64,000 nucleotides of DNA from JAVBMP01 sp031552195. Lineage in GTDB: Bacteria; Desulfobacterota; Desulfovibrionia; Desulfovibrionales; Desulfovibrionaceae. The first letter of the stretch is position 1, and each line of letters opens with the position of its first letter. The position numbers were made by a program, and so were the translations under genes. The notes under the pieces are model-generated. The model was not told the DNA's origin. It worked only from the letters and a program-made list of their open reading frames with translations, and searched no databases. The stretch lies in NCBI GenBank assembly GCA_031552195.1, contig JAVBMT010000017.1, positions 1 through 64,000 on the forward strand, read 5' to 3'. Below are positions 55,501-62,754 of the stretch, in pieces.

Positions 55501-56127
55501 GGAATCAGGCGCGTTTTCCGCTTTCGGCGCTTCAGACTTTGGCTTCTCCGGCTTGGGCGTCTCCGGTTTCGGCGTTTCTGGCAGTGCGGTCTGCGGGTTC
55601 GTCCGTTCCGGTTGCACCGGCCGTTCCGGCTGGCTTGAAACGGTTTTGTTTTCCGCTGCTGGAGGGGTTGCTGCGCCTGGGGCCTGGGCTGGCGGATTTG
55701 TGGTGGTCTGGCTGATATCCTGCCACTGAGCGCCCGTAGGGTCGTGAAAAATATCTATGTCAACGCTGACCGGGCTGTTTCTGTTGACTATATAGCCGAA
55801 AGCCTGATTTTTAACGGCAATGTTCAGCGCCCCGCCCGAAGGCGCGCTGTGGCTGAAATATTGAGCCCTGGCCGGAGAGATTAGCGCAAGGTCTTCCAGC
55901 ACCCCTTGCGCGTTTTTCGCGTCTTTGAGGTTTAGCCGCAAAGAAGTCGCGCCGTTGCGCGAAACGTCACCGATGCTGCCTTCGTCTTTGGCGAGGCTGA
56001 TGCTGATGCGTTCACGATTGGGCAAAGCTGACCATTCCACTGTGGCGGCCAGGGCCGCGCCGGTGGGGCAGGATGCCGCAAGGCATATGAACAGCCGGGT
56101 TGCCCAGGCAAAAAAATTACGGATCAC
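52522..56127 (-). CDS. Large exported TPR protein with AMIN-like N-terminus
   Basis: This 1,201-residue periplasmic protein has a signal peptide (FFAWATRLFICLAASCPTGA), an AMIN-like domain (about 28-130, ATVEWSALPNRERISISLAK), a Pro/Ala-rich low-complexity linker (about 140-540) with many PxPxP and GG runs, and about ten TPR/TolA-binding-like repeats in the C-terminal half (NAAAYLRLGYIYLAAGNRSM, SQYTRDAAIGLGRAYHALGY). GTG at 56127 with AGGAAC seven bases before it is chosen. It probably scaffolds an envelope or motility complex; the sigma-54 activator gene lies directly upstream. Confidence 0.8.
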   Translation of the reverse strand: MIRNFFAWATRLFICLAASCPTGAALAATVEWSALPNRERISISLAKDEGSIGDVSRNGATSLRLNLKDAKNAQGVLEDLALISPARAQYFSHSAPSGGALNIAVKNQAFGYIVNRNSPVSVDIDIFHDPTGAQWQDISQTTTNPPAQAPGAATPPAAENKTVSSQPERPVQPERTNPQTALPETPKPETPKPEKPKSEAPKAENAPDSMPAKESAGSGPGQTVSQTPLLSVSGSAPRQTPAAPPARGTGPGQAARETGGGPIVINNSPAPAQNGSGDRSNGGKNSNSQAATKPQPTPEPPVPPRTSAPETAVKPAQPPIPPEIPGPAAQLPVMTPPAPSADGPETSKKTSPAPGETAVPAAAPAAQAQPVQSSDVPPPAKPQIVKPLLETVRPDGSLVRFKATDRPLPDSPAVSPGGTLERGAKTPAAPAQPSGKTVEASPAPDGAQQNGTQNASSTLVQAGQKIPLKPGGQENVSGSAAQVPAGQLSQNAPASSGGHSSVQAAGTGGGHAASPMPEAKPDAKQEVIYIDAQGNPVPPPPDPAEVLKNVETQIGEGKFSDALTSLEELLRNPLLEDKKQREQALHRRADMIFALHKADPVENFAAIENSTMAAINYNLDSPRNAAAYLRLGYIYLAAGNRSMSDAYFNLLRKKFPDDAEVPLSYFYVADYLMRRGDYQAAADQFSHIVDAYPDSQYTRDAAIGLGRAYHALGYADQALSMVNFIEGRWPDYYLEYPPVLAMTGDVLSRAGEKERAALSYWTYYNLMPNAPDADIVLTRIGDIYYSMKQKEAAQEVYAEVLQRFPDTDAGLVAKMRLAEDGIYDSPRPAEIFPVFDRSIALRPTEVYEEIIKKHPNSQLVPIARLKLAMWHLWEKKYADALEQCSILAQTPNLDPVLAARAREVAMQAFSVMTSERVADQVYAPVRDLWERYPILSEQANELDPASRVGLATSMVMNKNPDGALLILEPLFLSKQPQYSEMALSLALSIFLEHEQWQKIEETAARIELWELTPELQTQLDYALALAYENMDKRAQASVIWKKLHSNSMLTKQQQAYIFYFLSRSSRDLQDFETAYNVGCDSLTLLLELAEEKPEKADNDKIQNLLNMLMDLANIAGKSLEALDYANMLQKYVQPGSEEYLSLQYNRAKIYRNRGDMENWRAIMAELSGKYPATMYGRMAASALREYDLRTNAAGFSSTGEI

Positions 56128-56285
56128 AAGTGTTCCTGTCTTCTCTGTGTAATGCCTATGCCGGTTTTCCGGCGTCATGCCGTGCTTTTAAAGAGCGTCA
56201 GCATATATATGCAAAAAATATTCCGTAATTTCGCGGAAGGGCGGGCGACCGCCTGGTACGCCCGCCTGCGGCACGGCATCACGCC

Positions 56286-57347
56286 TTATTCCATATTTCT
56301 TTTTTTCAATTTTTCAATCAGAGTAGTGCGTTTTATGCCCAAGAGTTCCGCAGCCTGGTTTTTTACCCCGGCTGCAAGGTTGAGGGCTTCAGACATCAGT
56401 TTTTCCTCTATGGCGTCGAGGAAGTCTTTGAGGTTCATATTATATTGCTGCAAGTCGCTCAACGTGGGCCAGTAAAAACCCTGTGGGGCAAGCAAATCAT
56501 TGGAGAGGCAAAGTTCCGGCTCCAGGGACGCCGAAGCGTGAACGCTTTCCGCCGCCTCCGGCGCAGGCAGGTTTTTCACGGCTTCAAGAATTTTTTTTGG
56601 AAGGTCGTTCGGGCGTATGACGTCATCGTCGCACAAAACGGAAAGACGTTCCATGATGTTTTCAAGTTCGCGCACGTTGCCCGGCCAGGGGTAGCGTTGC
56701 AGCGCGTTTTGAACATCCGGCGCGAATTTCAGGCGCTTGCGGCTTTTTTTCTGGCAGAATACGCTGATAAAATGATCAGCCAGCAGCATGATGTCCGCGC
56801 CGCGCTCGCGCAGGGGCGGCAGATGCAGGGGAATTACGTTCAGGCGGTAGTAAAGGTCTTCGCGGAAGCGCCCGCCCTCAACTTCTTGCTCAAGGTCGCG
56901 GTTGGTGGCGGCGACTATGCGCACGTCCACCTTGCGTGTTCCGTTTCCGCCAACCCGTTCTATTTCTTTTTCCTGAAGAACGCGCAAAATTTTCACCTGA
57001 AGGGTCAGGTCCATTTCGCCTATTTCATCAAGAAACACGGTGCCGCCGTCGGCCATTTCAAAACGCCCCGGCCTGGTGCGCAGGGCGTTGGTAAAGGCCC
57101 CTTTTTCGTGGCCGAAAAGCTCCGATTCAAGAAGGTCTTTGGGAATAGCCCCGCAGTTTATGGGCACAAAAGGTTTGTCATGCCTGTCACTGCTGGCGTG
57201 CAGGGCGCGCACCAGAAGTTCCTTGCCCGTGCCGGATTCCCCCGTGACCAGAACCGTGCTGTCTGTTGGAGCGACTTTCTCCAGCATTTTGAATACGTCT
57301 TTCAGCGTGGTGCTCTGGCCGATTATGCCCTCGGTCTTCAAACTCAT
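56286..57347 (-). CDS. Sigma-54 activator without receiver domain, GAFTNA variant
   Basis: A 353-residue NtrC-family activator consisting of an AAA+ domain and a FIS-type helix-turn-helix. Walker A is VTGESGTGKELLVRALHA (~39), Walker B VFLDEIGEM, and the arginine finger region FREDLYYRLNVIPLHLPPLR is present. The sigma-54 contact loop reads EKGAFTNALRT: the consensus GAFTGA has its last Gly replaced by Asn. No receiver, GAF or PAS domain precedes the ATPase. The ATG at 57347 has GGAGGGGG upstream. The C-terminus (LGIKRTTLIEKLKKR) is the FIS helix-turn-helix. Confidence 0.9.
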   Translation of the reverse strand: MSLKTEGIIGQSTTLKDVFKMLEKVAPTDSTVLVTGESGTGKELLVRALHASSDRHDKPFVPINCGAIPKDLLESELFGHEKGAFTNALRTRPGRFEMADGGTVFLDEIGEMDLTLQVKILRVLQEKEIERVGGNGTRKVDVRIVAATNRDLEQEVEGGRFREDLYYRLNVIPLHLPPLRERGADIMLLADHFISVFCQKKSRKRLKFAPDVQNALQRYPWPGNVRELENIMERLSVLCDDDVIRPNDLPKKILEAVKNLPAPEAAESVHASASLEPELCLSNDLLAPQGFYWPTLSDLQQYNMNLKDFLDAIEEKLMSEALNLAAGVKNQAAELLGIKRTTLIEKLKKRNME

Positions 57348-57707
57348 GCCCCCTCCGTGGAAACCGTGCTCCCGGCGCGCGCGGGCCGTGGTCCGTTTCC
57401 GGGCCTGGCTTCGAGCCGCTTGCTGCCACAAGGTCAGCCGGGTTGCGAAGGTAAATTTCCCTCATCAATTCTGCAAATGATATATCCTCTTCTTTGCCTG
57501 TCAATTTACTGACGTAAAGTCAATAGCAAAATGCGATTTTTCATAAAATTTATATAAAATAAGGTCAGAATATCTTGTTTGCGGAAAAGCCCGCGAAGAG
57601 GGCGGAAAACTCAAACCCGGAGCAAGTGAAATGCCGGCTTGCCGGTTGCGGCGTGTTCTGTCATAACCGTTGCAGGTTGCTCTATTTTAAAATTACTGGT
57701 GGCGCGA
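57348..57707. other. Divergent intergenic region, sigma-54 activator / TctC gene
   Basis: A 360-base gap holding the leftward promoter at 57477-57504. A rightward promoter is not clear, though the stretch 57520-57580 is AT-rich. No further gene is seen. Confidence 0.4.
57477..57504 (-). promoter_or_regulatory. Promoter of the sigma-54 activator gene
   Basis: On the minus strand TTGACA (57504-57499), 16 bases and TATCAT (57482-57477) lie 130 bases upstream of the start. An inverted repeat TTTAC-TGAC-GTAAA (57505-57518) abuts the -35 box. Confidence 0.5.
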
Positions 57708-58961
57708 ATGGATTTAAAACGCTATTTTCAGCCTTGCGTTAATATCGTCCGGTGCGGAAAGTTCGCCTCGGCTTGTATTTTGCTTGTTTTCATTTCGTTT
57801 TGCCTGTGCGCGTCCGCAAAGGCGGCTGAACACGCCCCTTCCGGCGGAACTGAAAGCCAGCCCCAACCCGCTGCGGACCCTTTTGTCCTGCCTTATGCCC
57901 AGCCGTCTCAGGCGGAAAAAACATCAGAGGCCATAGCGCCTTCTTTCGACCGCCCGCTGGCCGCTCCGCTTCAAGCTCCGCCCGGCGCAGCTCCGGACAA
58001 AGCCCCGAGCGACGTTTCGCGCCCTGGCCCGGTCATGCCGCAAGCGGCAAAGCCTTATGAACCGGCCGAACATATTCCCAACGTGTTCAGCGTTCCCCTG
58101 GCCGTGCTCAACCCTTTCGGGAAGCTGGACGAAACCGGGCAATTCCTGGATTTTCTGGAACCGTATTTTTTCAATATGACCCACAACCCTCTTCAGGTGA
58201 CCATAAAGCTGGGCCGAGGCGGGGCTGACGCCTGGGGAACGATAGAAGACCTCGCCCCCAGCGGCAACAGCGCCGCCCTGATTATTATGCCGAACCTGGT
58301 CTTGCGCGGTTTGCACCCGTATTCGACGTACAGGCTGGGTGAGGTTTGCCCGGAATTTGTTCTGGCGGAAGTTCCACTTGCCCTGTGGGTGCCGGAAAAC
58401 AGCCCTTACGCGAACCTGCGCGATCTGATTCAAGACGCTTTCATGCACCCCGGGGCTTTGGTCATGGGCGGAGGCGGCAGCTATTCGGCCCCTCACCTCG
58501 CGGCTTTGCAATTTTGCCGGGCTGCCGGGATAACGGCTGGTTATGCCGCTTATATGGGAACTGAAGACGCCATGAAGGCGGCGCAAGACGGGAAAGTCAA
58601 GGCTGTGTGGGGATACGCCCTGGCCGAACCCGGTAAAACGCAGAAAATGAGGCCTTTGGCCGTTGCCGCGCGTTTACGCTCTCCGGCTCTTCCTGATTTG
58701 CCTACTTTTGATGAGCAGAAAGTTGATATGTTCGCTTCAGCTTCTTTCGGTTTCACTTTGCCGCTGGGGGTGGGAGAGCCGGAACGCGTGATCTGGCATG
58801 ATTTGTTCAGCCGCATGTCTTCTGATCAGGAATTTGTGAACGCGGCCCTGCAATCAGGGTTTTATGTGCGTTTTATCGGGCGCCCGGAAATAGTGCGGTG
58901 GTTCACGGAACAAACGGACGTATGGCGCGAACAGCTTTCCGGCTTCGGGCTGTTGCGCTGA
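57708..58961 (+). CDS. TctC/Bug-type tripartite transporter receptor
   Basis: A 417-residue exported solute receptor of the tripartite tricarboxylate transporter family. It has a signal peptide (SACILLVFISFCLCASAKAA), a Pro-rich linker (about 45-135), then the TctC domain with VTIKLGRGGADAWGTIEDLA and MGGGGSYSAPHLAALQFCRA, and a final FIGRPEIVRWFTEQTDVWRE. The membrane partners TctA/TctB are not adjacent, as is common for Bug proteins. The start at 57708 is taken because it gives a normal signal peptide. It ends 15 bases from the convergent nikM gene. Confidence 0.82.
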   Translation: MDLKRYFQPCVNIVRCGKFASACILLVFISFCLCASAKAAEHAPSGGTESQPQPAADPFVLPYAQPSQAEKTSEAIAPSFDRPLAAPLQAPPGAAPDKAPSDVSRPGPVMPQAAKPYEPAEHIPNVFSVPLAVLNPFGKLDETGQFLDFLEPYFFNMTHNPLQVTIKLGRGGADAWGTIEDLAPSGNSAALIIMPNLVLRGLHPYSTYRLGEVCPEFVLAEVPLALWVPENSPYANLRDLIQDAFMHPGALVMGGGGSYSAPHLAALQFCRAAGITAGYAAYMGTEDAMKAAQDGKVKAVWGYALAEPGKTQKMRPLAVAARLRSPALPDLPTFDEQKVDMFASASFGFTLPLGVGEPERVIWHDLFSRMSSDQEFVNAALQSGFYVRFIGRPEIVRWFTEQTDVWREQLSGFGLLR

Positions 58962-58976
58962 CCGGAACGCTTGGCG

Positions 58977-59678
58977 TTATGCGTCCGCCTGGCTGTTCCC
59001 GGAAGTTTTGCCTCCGTTCAGGATGAAGCGCAACATATCCGGCTTTTCCTTGCGGATCAGCCCGACGATGAAGACCGTGACCACCCCTTCCAGCAACATG
59101 ATAGGAATATGCACCGTTACCACGGCCAGGGCGGCGGTTTCGAAATAGCCGTCCGAGAGCAGCAAGGCCAGCGATTCCAGCAGGGCGCTCAAGGCCACGG
59201 AGCATGAACCGCACAGGAATGCGCCGGAAATCCATAGTATTTTATTCCGTTTCGCGTTTGCCGGGCAGGCTTCAGGTTCGCGTTCTTCCCGGCGCGCGGG
59301 CAGGGCATGGCGCAGCAGAGGGCGGAAAGCCCAGGCCGAAAGAATGGCCGGCAAACCCATGATGCAGGTATTGACGCCAAGGGTGGTTATTCCGCCAAAG
59401 TGGAAAAGCAGCGCCTGAAGGCAGAGGGCGACGAAAATGGCCGGAACGGCGGCGAAACCTAGAATGCAGCCCAGCAGCCCGTTTAAGATCAGGTGCACGT
59501 CGGCCAGCCCGATGTTCAGGTGCACCAGAGAAGCGCAGAAGAATGCCGCGGACAAAAGAGCCGTGGTCATAAGATGTTCCCAAGGCATTTTTTTCATGCC
59601 GGCCGCCAGCAAGGCGGCCCCGCCTATAGCTCCGCCGATTAGAACCGGTGCGCTGAGCACTCCTTCGGAAATATGCAT
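58977..59678 (-). CDS. nikM: Nickel/cobalt ECF transporter membrane subunit (NikM/CbiM)
   Basis: The 233-residue substrate-binding membrane subunit of an ECF-type nickel or cobalt importer. It has the metal-binding N-terminus MHISEGVLSAP, with Met1/His2 as ligands, and six to seven transmembrane helices including VHLNIGLADVHLILNGLLGC with the internal His ligands. Nickel is favoured because nikL and nikK lie just upstream. The ATPase and T-component genes (nikO, nikQ) are not in the window. It lies 197 bases downstream of nikL. Confidence 0.9.
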   Translation of the reverse strand: MHISEGVLSAPVLIGGAIGGAALLAAGMKKMPWEHLMTTALLSAAFFCASLVHLNIGLADVHLILNGLLGCILGFAAVPAIFVALCLQALLFHFGGITTLGVNTCIMGLPAILSAWAFRPLLRHALPARREEREPEACPANAKRNKILWISGAFLCGSCSVALSALLESLALLLSDGYFETAALAVVTVHIPIMLLEGVVTVFIVGLIRKEKPDMLRFILNGGKTSGNSQADA

Positions 59679-59875
59679 ACACTGTCCTTGGCTGCTGGAT
59701 TACCGGCCCAGACCCCGCCGTTCCGCCTGCTTGACAAACCGGCGTGTTGCAACAATAAAACATTTTTTCGCTTTGTGAAAGCCAGACGCGGATTTATATT
59801 TCAAATGAATGATTTTGGCAATCAATATCACTTGCATCATATGGCGCGCGCCGCCAGCGCATGCCGCAGATGGTT

Positions 59876-60487
59876 CTATTTGCGGCGCGAACCATACCAG
59901 GCCATGCAGCCGAATATCCCGGCAATCCAGCCTATGCCTCCAACCAGATCGGTCATCTTGATGTTTTTTTCAAATTTTTCTTCCGCAAAATGACCTTGCA
60001 TGGCGCTCAAAACAGCCTGCATCTCCTCGCGCACTATGCTGCGCACCGCCGCTTCGGATAATCCGCCGCCGGAAGATGCGGCAGCCGCCATTGTCTCGTC
60101 CTTCCGCTCCGCTTCAGTTTCGTTCCTGGCCGCGCTTTCTCCTCCGGAACCAGAAGCGGGCAGGGTGAACTCCGCCTTATGCCCTTGCCCGGCCTTCACA
60201 CTGAACACCAGGTCTCCTTTTTCGCCTTTGAACTCAGAAACCGGGGCGCACCAGCGCCCCTCGGCATTTGTGGAACCTTCAGCCAAGGTTTGCCCGGCGC
60301 CGTTTCTGACGCTCACTTCACCGTTGCGCACAGGGTTGTCGCTGGAAAAATAGCTTTTTGAGCAAATATTGCCTCCTTCTTCCCAGGCGAATATGAAAAC
60401 GGCGTGCGCATCGGCATATAAAGGAGCGCCCAATGTTATGCAGGCCGCGAGCAAGAACGACGGAATAATTTTTTTGAGCAACGGCAT
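59876..60487 (-). CDS. nikL: NikL-like nickel transport accessory protein
   Basis: A 203-residue periplasmic protein with an N-terminal signal peptide ending in ADAHAVFIF, so the mature N-terminus would be His-rich, and a C-terminal membrane anchor (about 175-198, GGIGWIAGIFGCMAWYG). The middle is a beta domain (KAEFTLPASGSGGESAARNE follows). This arrangement fits NikL, which helps deliver nickel to NikM. ATG at 60487 is used with GGAGACG upstream. nikK precedes it by 17 bases. Confidence 0.78.
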   Translation of the reverse strand: MPLLKKIIPSFLLAACITLGAPLYADAHAVFIFAWEEGGNICSKSYFSSDNPVRNGEVSVRNGAGQTLAEGSTNAEGRWCAPVSEFKGEKGDLVFSVKAGQGHKAEFTLPASGSGGESAARNETEAERKDETMAAAASSGGGLSEAAVRSIVREEMQAVLSAMQGHFAEEKFEKNIKMTDLVGGIGWIAGIFGCMAWYGSRRK

Positions 60488-60504
60488 CAAACGTCTCCGG
60501 TTTT

Positions 60505-61302
60505 TTATTTCAGGGGTAGCGCCCTTGGCGCGGGAAAGGCGCGCAGCCACAGCACGGCCCCCAGTTCAACGGGTTTGTCCAGCCCGTTATGCTTCAGCGT
60601 TTCTTTGGCGGTATTCAGCGCGGCAAAGCCCCACCATCCTTCCAGCGGCATGGCGTAAGAAAATATGCCGTTTAAGTCGGCCTTGACGGTTTGGGTGTTA
60701 AGCATTTCATTGGCGGTTTCGCCTTTCAGGGAATCACCTGGAAACCACTCTATTTCCACTTCCGCTCCGGGAACAGGCTTGCCGTCAAGCAGCACAAGGC
60801 CCTGAAACAGGTTGCCGGCATAAAGGGCGTAAGGCTTGGACAGCGGAACTATTTCCGTTTTCAGGCCGGTAGGTTCGTCCCAGCCCGAGTCGTCGCCAAA
60901 GGCCGTAACGTAGGCCTTGGTATAATGAATGATGAAGCAGTCTTCCGCTTCTTCCCAATAGGGAGCAGGTTCCATGTAAAAGGTATAGAGGCCTGGCTGT
61001 GAAATGCTGAAATCCGCACTCCAAGCTCTGAAATTTTGTATTCTATGCGCCTTCAGCGTGTCAAGCAAGTCGGTTTGGCGGCCCTCGTGCAGTACGCCGA
61101 ACTTCACGGGCTTTTCCATATCCATGCCGTTGTTTATAAACGGATGCCAAAACCGGAGGTCCAGGTTGATTTTACTTTTAGCGCTGTCCATGATGACTTG
61201 CCCGGAAGGCAGCAGCATGCCGAAATGAGCCAAGGCGGACGCCGGAAGAAGTGATATCATGCAAAAAAGCGCGGCAAACGCGGTGAGATTTTTCACGGGC
61301 AC
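60505..61302 (-). CDS. nikK: NikK-like periplasmic nickel-binding protein (DUF4198)
   Basis: The 265-residue protein has a signal peptide ending before AHFGMLLPSGQV, so that His is at the mature N-terminus, and a DUF4198 beta-sandwich (TFYMEPAPYWEEAEDCFIIH, EVEIEWFPGD). NikK proteins capture nickel in the periplasm for NikM. It heads a nikK-nikL-nikM set. The gap before the start (61303-61494) shows no clear NikR operator. Confidence 0.82.
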   Translation of the reverse strand: MPVKNLTAFAALFCMISLLPASALAHFGMLLPSGQVIMDSAKSKINLDLRFWHPFINNGMDMEKPVKFGVLHEGRQTDLLDTLKAHRIQNFRAWSADFSISQPGLYTFYMEPAPYWEEAEDCFIIHYTKAYVTAFGDDSGWDEPTGLKTEIVPLSKPYALYAGNLFQGLVLLDGKPVPGAEVEIEWFPGDSLKGETANEMLNTQTVKADLNGIFSYAMPLEGWWGFAALNTAKETLKHNGLDKPVELGAVLWLRAFPAPRALPLK

Positions 61303-61453
61303 CTCGGTATTATTAAATTTATAAACGTGTTACCAAGGTGTGCCCCATTTACCCCCTTATGTCAAGCTGAGAGAAAAAATGATTTTATAATCAGCGAATT
61401 TTTCATGCTCATAGCGGGGTTTCGGGAAAGTTTGCCGCGTGATAAAAAATCGC

Positions 61454-61482
61454 TTGCATTTCTCAGGTGACTTGGTTAAAAG
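61454..61482 (+). promoter_or_regulatory. Promoter of tRNA-Phe
   Basis: TTGCAT (61454-61459), 17 bases and TAAAAG (61477-61482) lie 12 bases before the tRNA. Confidence 0.55.
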
Positions 61483-61494
61483 AATTTCTCGCAT

Positions 61495-61570
61495 GCCGGG
61501 GTAGCTCAGTTGGTAGAGCAGGGGACTGAAAATCCCCGTGTGGGCAGTTCAATCCTGTCCCCCGGCACCA
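61495..61570 (+). tRNA. tRNA-Phe (GAA)
   Basis: A 76-base tRNA with acceptor arms GCCGGGG/CCCCGGC, encoded CCA and anticodon stem GGGGA/TCCCC around CTGAAAA, giving GAA. Its T-loop reads TTCAATC. The sequence after it belongs to an accessory region. Confidence 0.95.
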
Positions 61571-61578
61571 TCAATTTT

Positions 61579-61608
61579 AAGGGGTTACAGCAATGTAACC
61601 CCTTTTTT
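61579..61608 (+). terminator. Terminator of tRNA-Phe
   Basis: AAGGGGTTACA and TGTAACCCCTT arms around AGCAA run into T6. It ends a few bases before the truncated antitoxin reading frame. Confidence 0.8.
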
Positions 61609-61623
61609 GTATGCAGAAAAGGC

Positions 61624-61866
61624 GCCGCCCGCCAGAGCCTGGCTGAAACCATGAACAAGGTTATTGACGGGCATGACGCTGTCATTATCACCCGCCAGAA
61701 AGCCGGGTCTGTCGTCATGATGTCGCTGGAAGACTTCAACAGCATGCAGGAAACATTGCACCTGCTCGGCAGTCCCAATAACGCGGCATTGCTGCGGCAA
61801 TCTATCGCCGATGCTGAATCCGGAAACACCAGAAGCTTTTCCATTGAAGATCTGCCCAAACTGTGA
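61624..61866 (+). pseudogene. YefM-like antitoxin, N-terminus missing
   Basis: The frame encodes AARQSLAETMNKVIDGHDAV, IITRQKAGSVVMMSLEDFNS and the YefM-type tail (LHLLGSPNNAALLRQSIADA). Full-length YefM/Phd antitoxins start with about eight more residues forming the first beta strand; here that part is replaced by the tRNA-Phe terminator region and no start codon with a ribosome site precedes it. An internal ATG at 61651 is the only candidate. Its TGA overlaps the GTG start of yoeB, the normal coupling of the pair. Confidence 0.7.
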
Positions 61867-62117
61867 AGCTGGAACTTACGCCGCAGGCGGAGCAAGATTT
61901 TGCGTATTGGAACCGGACGGACGCGAAGAAAACCGCCAGAATTGTCGCTCTGCTGCAAAGCATCGCGCAAACGCCCCATAGCGGCCTGGGCAAGCCGGAA
62001 GCCCTTCAATACGAGCTCTTGGGCTACTGGTCCCGCCGGATTGATAGAGAGCACCTTCTTGTTTACCAGGTGGAAGGCGACACTATCTATATTCTTTCTT
62101 GCCGCTACTATTATTGA
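61863..62117 (+). CDS. YoeB-like toxin with altered C-terminus
   Basis: An 84-residue YoeB-family ribosome-dependent mRNA interferase: MKLELTPQAEQDFAYWNRTD, GKPEALQYELLGYWSRRIDR and a final YILSCRYYY. YoeB catalysis uses a Glu, an Arg and a His near the end (RYHY in the E. coli protein); here that His reads Tyr (RYYY). The Glu and Arg regions look intact. The start is GTG, overlapping the yefM stop. The change may weaken toxicity, matching the damaged antitoxin. Confidence 0.8.
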   Translation: MKLELTPQAEQDFAYWNRTDAKKTARIVALLQSIAQTPHSGLGKPEALQYELLGYWSRRIDREHLLVYQVEGDTIYILSCRYYY

Positions 62118-62156
62118 CCTTTTTTGTGGGGAAGGACAGAAAGCCCCCCCCAGCAG

Positions 62157-62300
62157 TCAGAGCGTATTCCACTTATTGGGCTGAATGTCCCACACCAGCC
62201 CGGCGATAATGTTCCCGCCGGCAATGGTTCCGGAAACCATATACTTAAGCCCGACGTAACGCTTCAAGCCATGCGGCAGCCGCGCCCCCGCCGATTTACC
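62157..62300 (-). pseudogene. Remnant of phage Bbp16-like capsid cement protein
   Basis: The minus-strand frame ending at 62157 reads RLPHGLKRYVGLKYMVSGTI and AGGNIIAGLVWDIQ, similar to the C-terminus of Bbp16-family capsid cement proteins. Nothing upstream of about 62300 continues the similarity and no other phage gene is adjacent, so it is a leftover of a degraded prophage. The family call rests on a short stretch. Confidence 0.4.
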
Positions 62301-62754
62301 CTGGCTTTCAGGCTTCGTTGACAGCTGGTAAGGCGGGGAAGGTAACCGGAGCGTCCCGGTGTTAGGGAAGCTCCGCACTGTAGGACAAAATTCGGAAATA
62401 AGCCGTGTTATGGCCGTCGCGTCGCGCCCATGGACGGAAAAGCATCCATGCGGGTTAAGTTCCTCAGTGTTGACAACAAGTTGGATTCGCTTGTTTTTAA
62501 AACAGAAAGTCCGTGTACGTGCCCCGAAACGACGAAAGGGGTTCCGTCCTTAGGCCCGGGGTAGAATCACGTTCAACTCGTGACGCGCGGGCTTTCTATT
62601 TTATCAGGGTGTACGCCCCATGCCTTCAAGCGCGTGGTCTTTATTTTATCAGAGAAGGGCCGGTATCACTGACAAAACAGGATGCCGGCCCTTCTCAATA
62701 TTCCACCGAGAGAACGTGTTTTGAAATTCTTGTCTGAGGCCATTACCCTGCCAA
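62301..62754. other. Non-coding accessory stretch with repeats and a hairpin
   Basis: About 450 bases without a convincing gene. It includes a near-direct repeat (62584-62607 and 62630-62652, sharing GCGCG and TATTTTATCAG) and a 12-base hairpin (62652-62696, GAGAAGGGCCGG / CCGGCCCTTCTC) with a 21-base loop. Several smaller hairpins (CATGGA...TCCATG; CCCC...GGGG) occur before them. I could not match it to a known RNA family. Confidence 0.4.

Noticed and set aside
54284..55715. Several plus-strand frames opposite the TPR protein linker
   Set aside because: The linker's low-complexity Pro/Ala codons leave open frames in antisense; none has a ribosome site or domain.
59679..59875. Cobalamin or nickel riboswitch before nikM
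   Set aside because: No B12-box or other riboswitch core could be identified in the gap.
61327..61333. GTGTTAC half-site upstream of nikK as a NikR operator
   Set aside because: The matching GTAACAC half was not found at the expected distance, so a single half-site is not enough.
62360..62620. RNase P RNA or tmRNA gene
   Set aside because: GAAAGTCCG looked suggestive of RNase P, but the other conserved regions and the overall order are absent, and no tmRNA tRNA-like ends are seen.
62584..62652. CRISPR array
   Set aside because: Only two imperfect copies with a short gap and no cas genes nearby.
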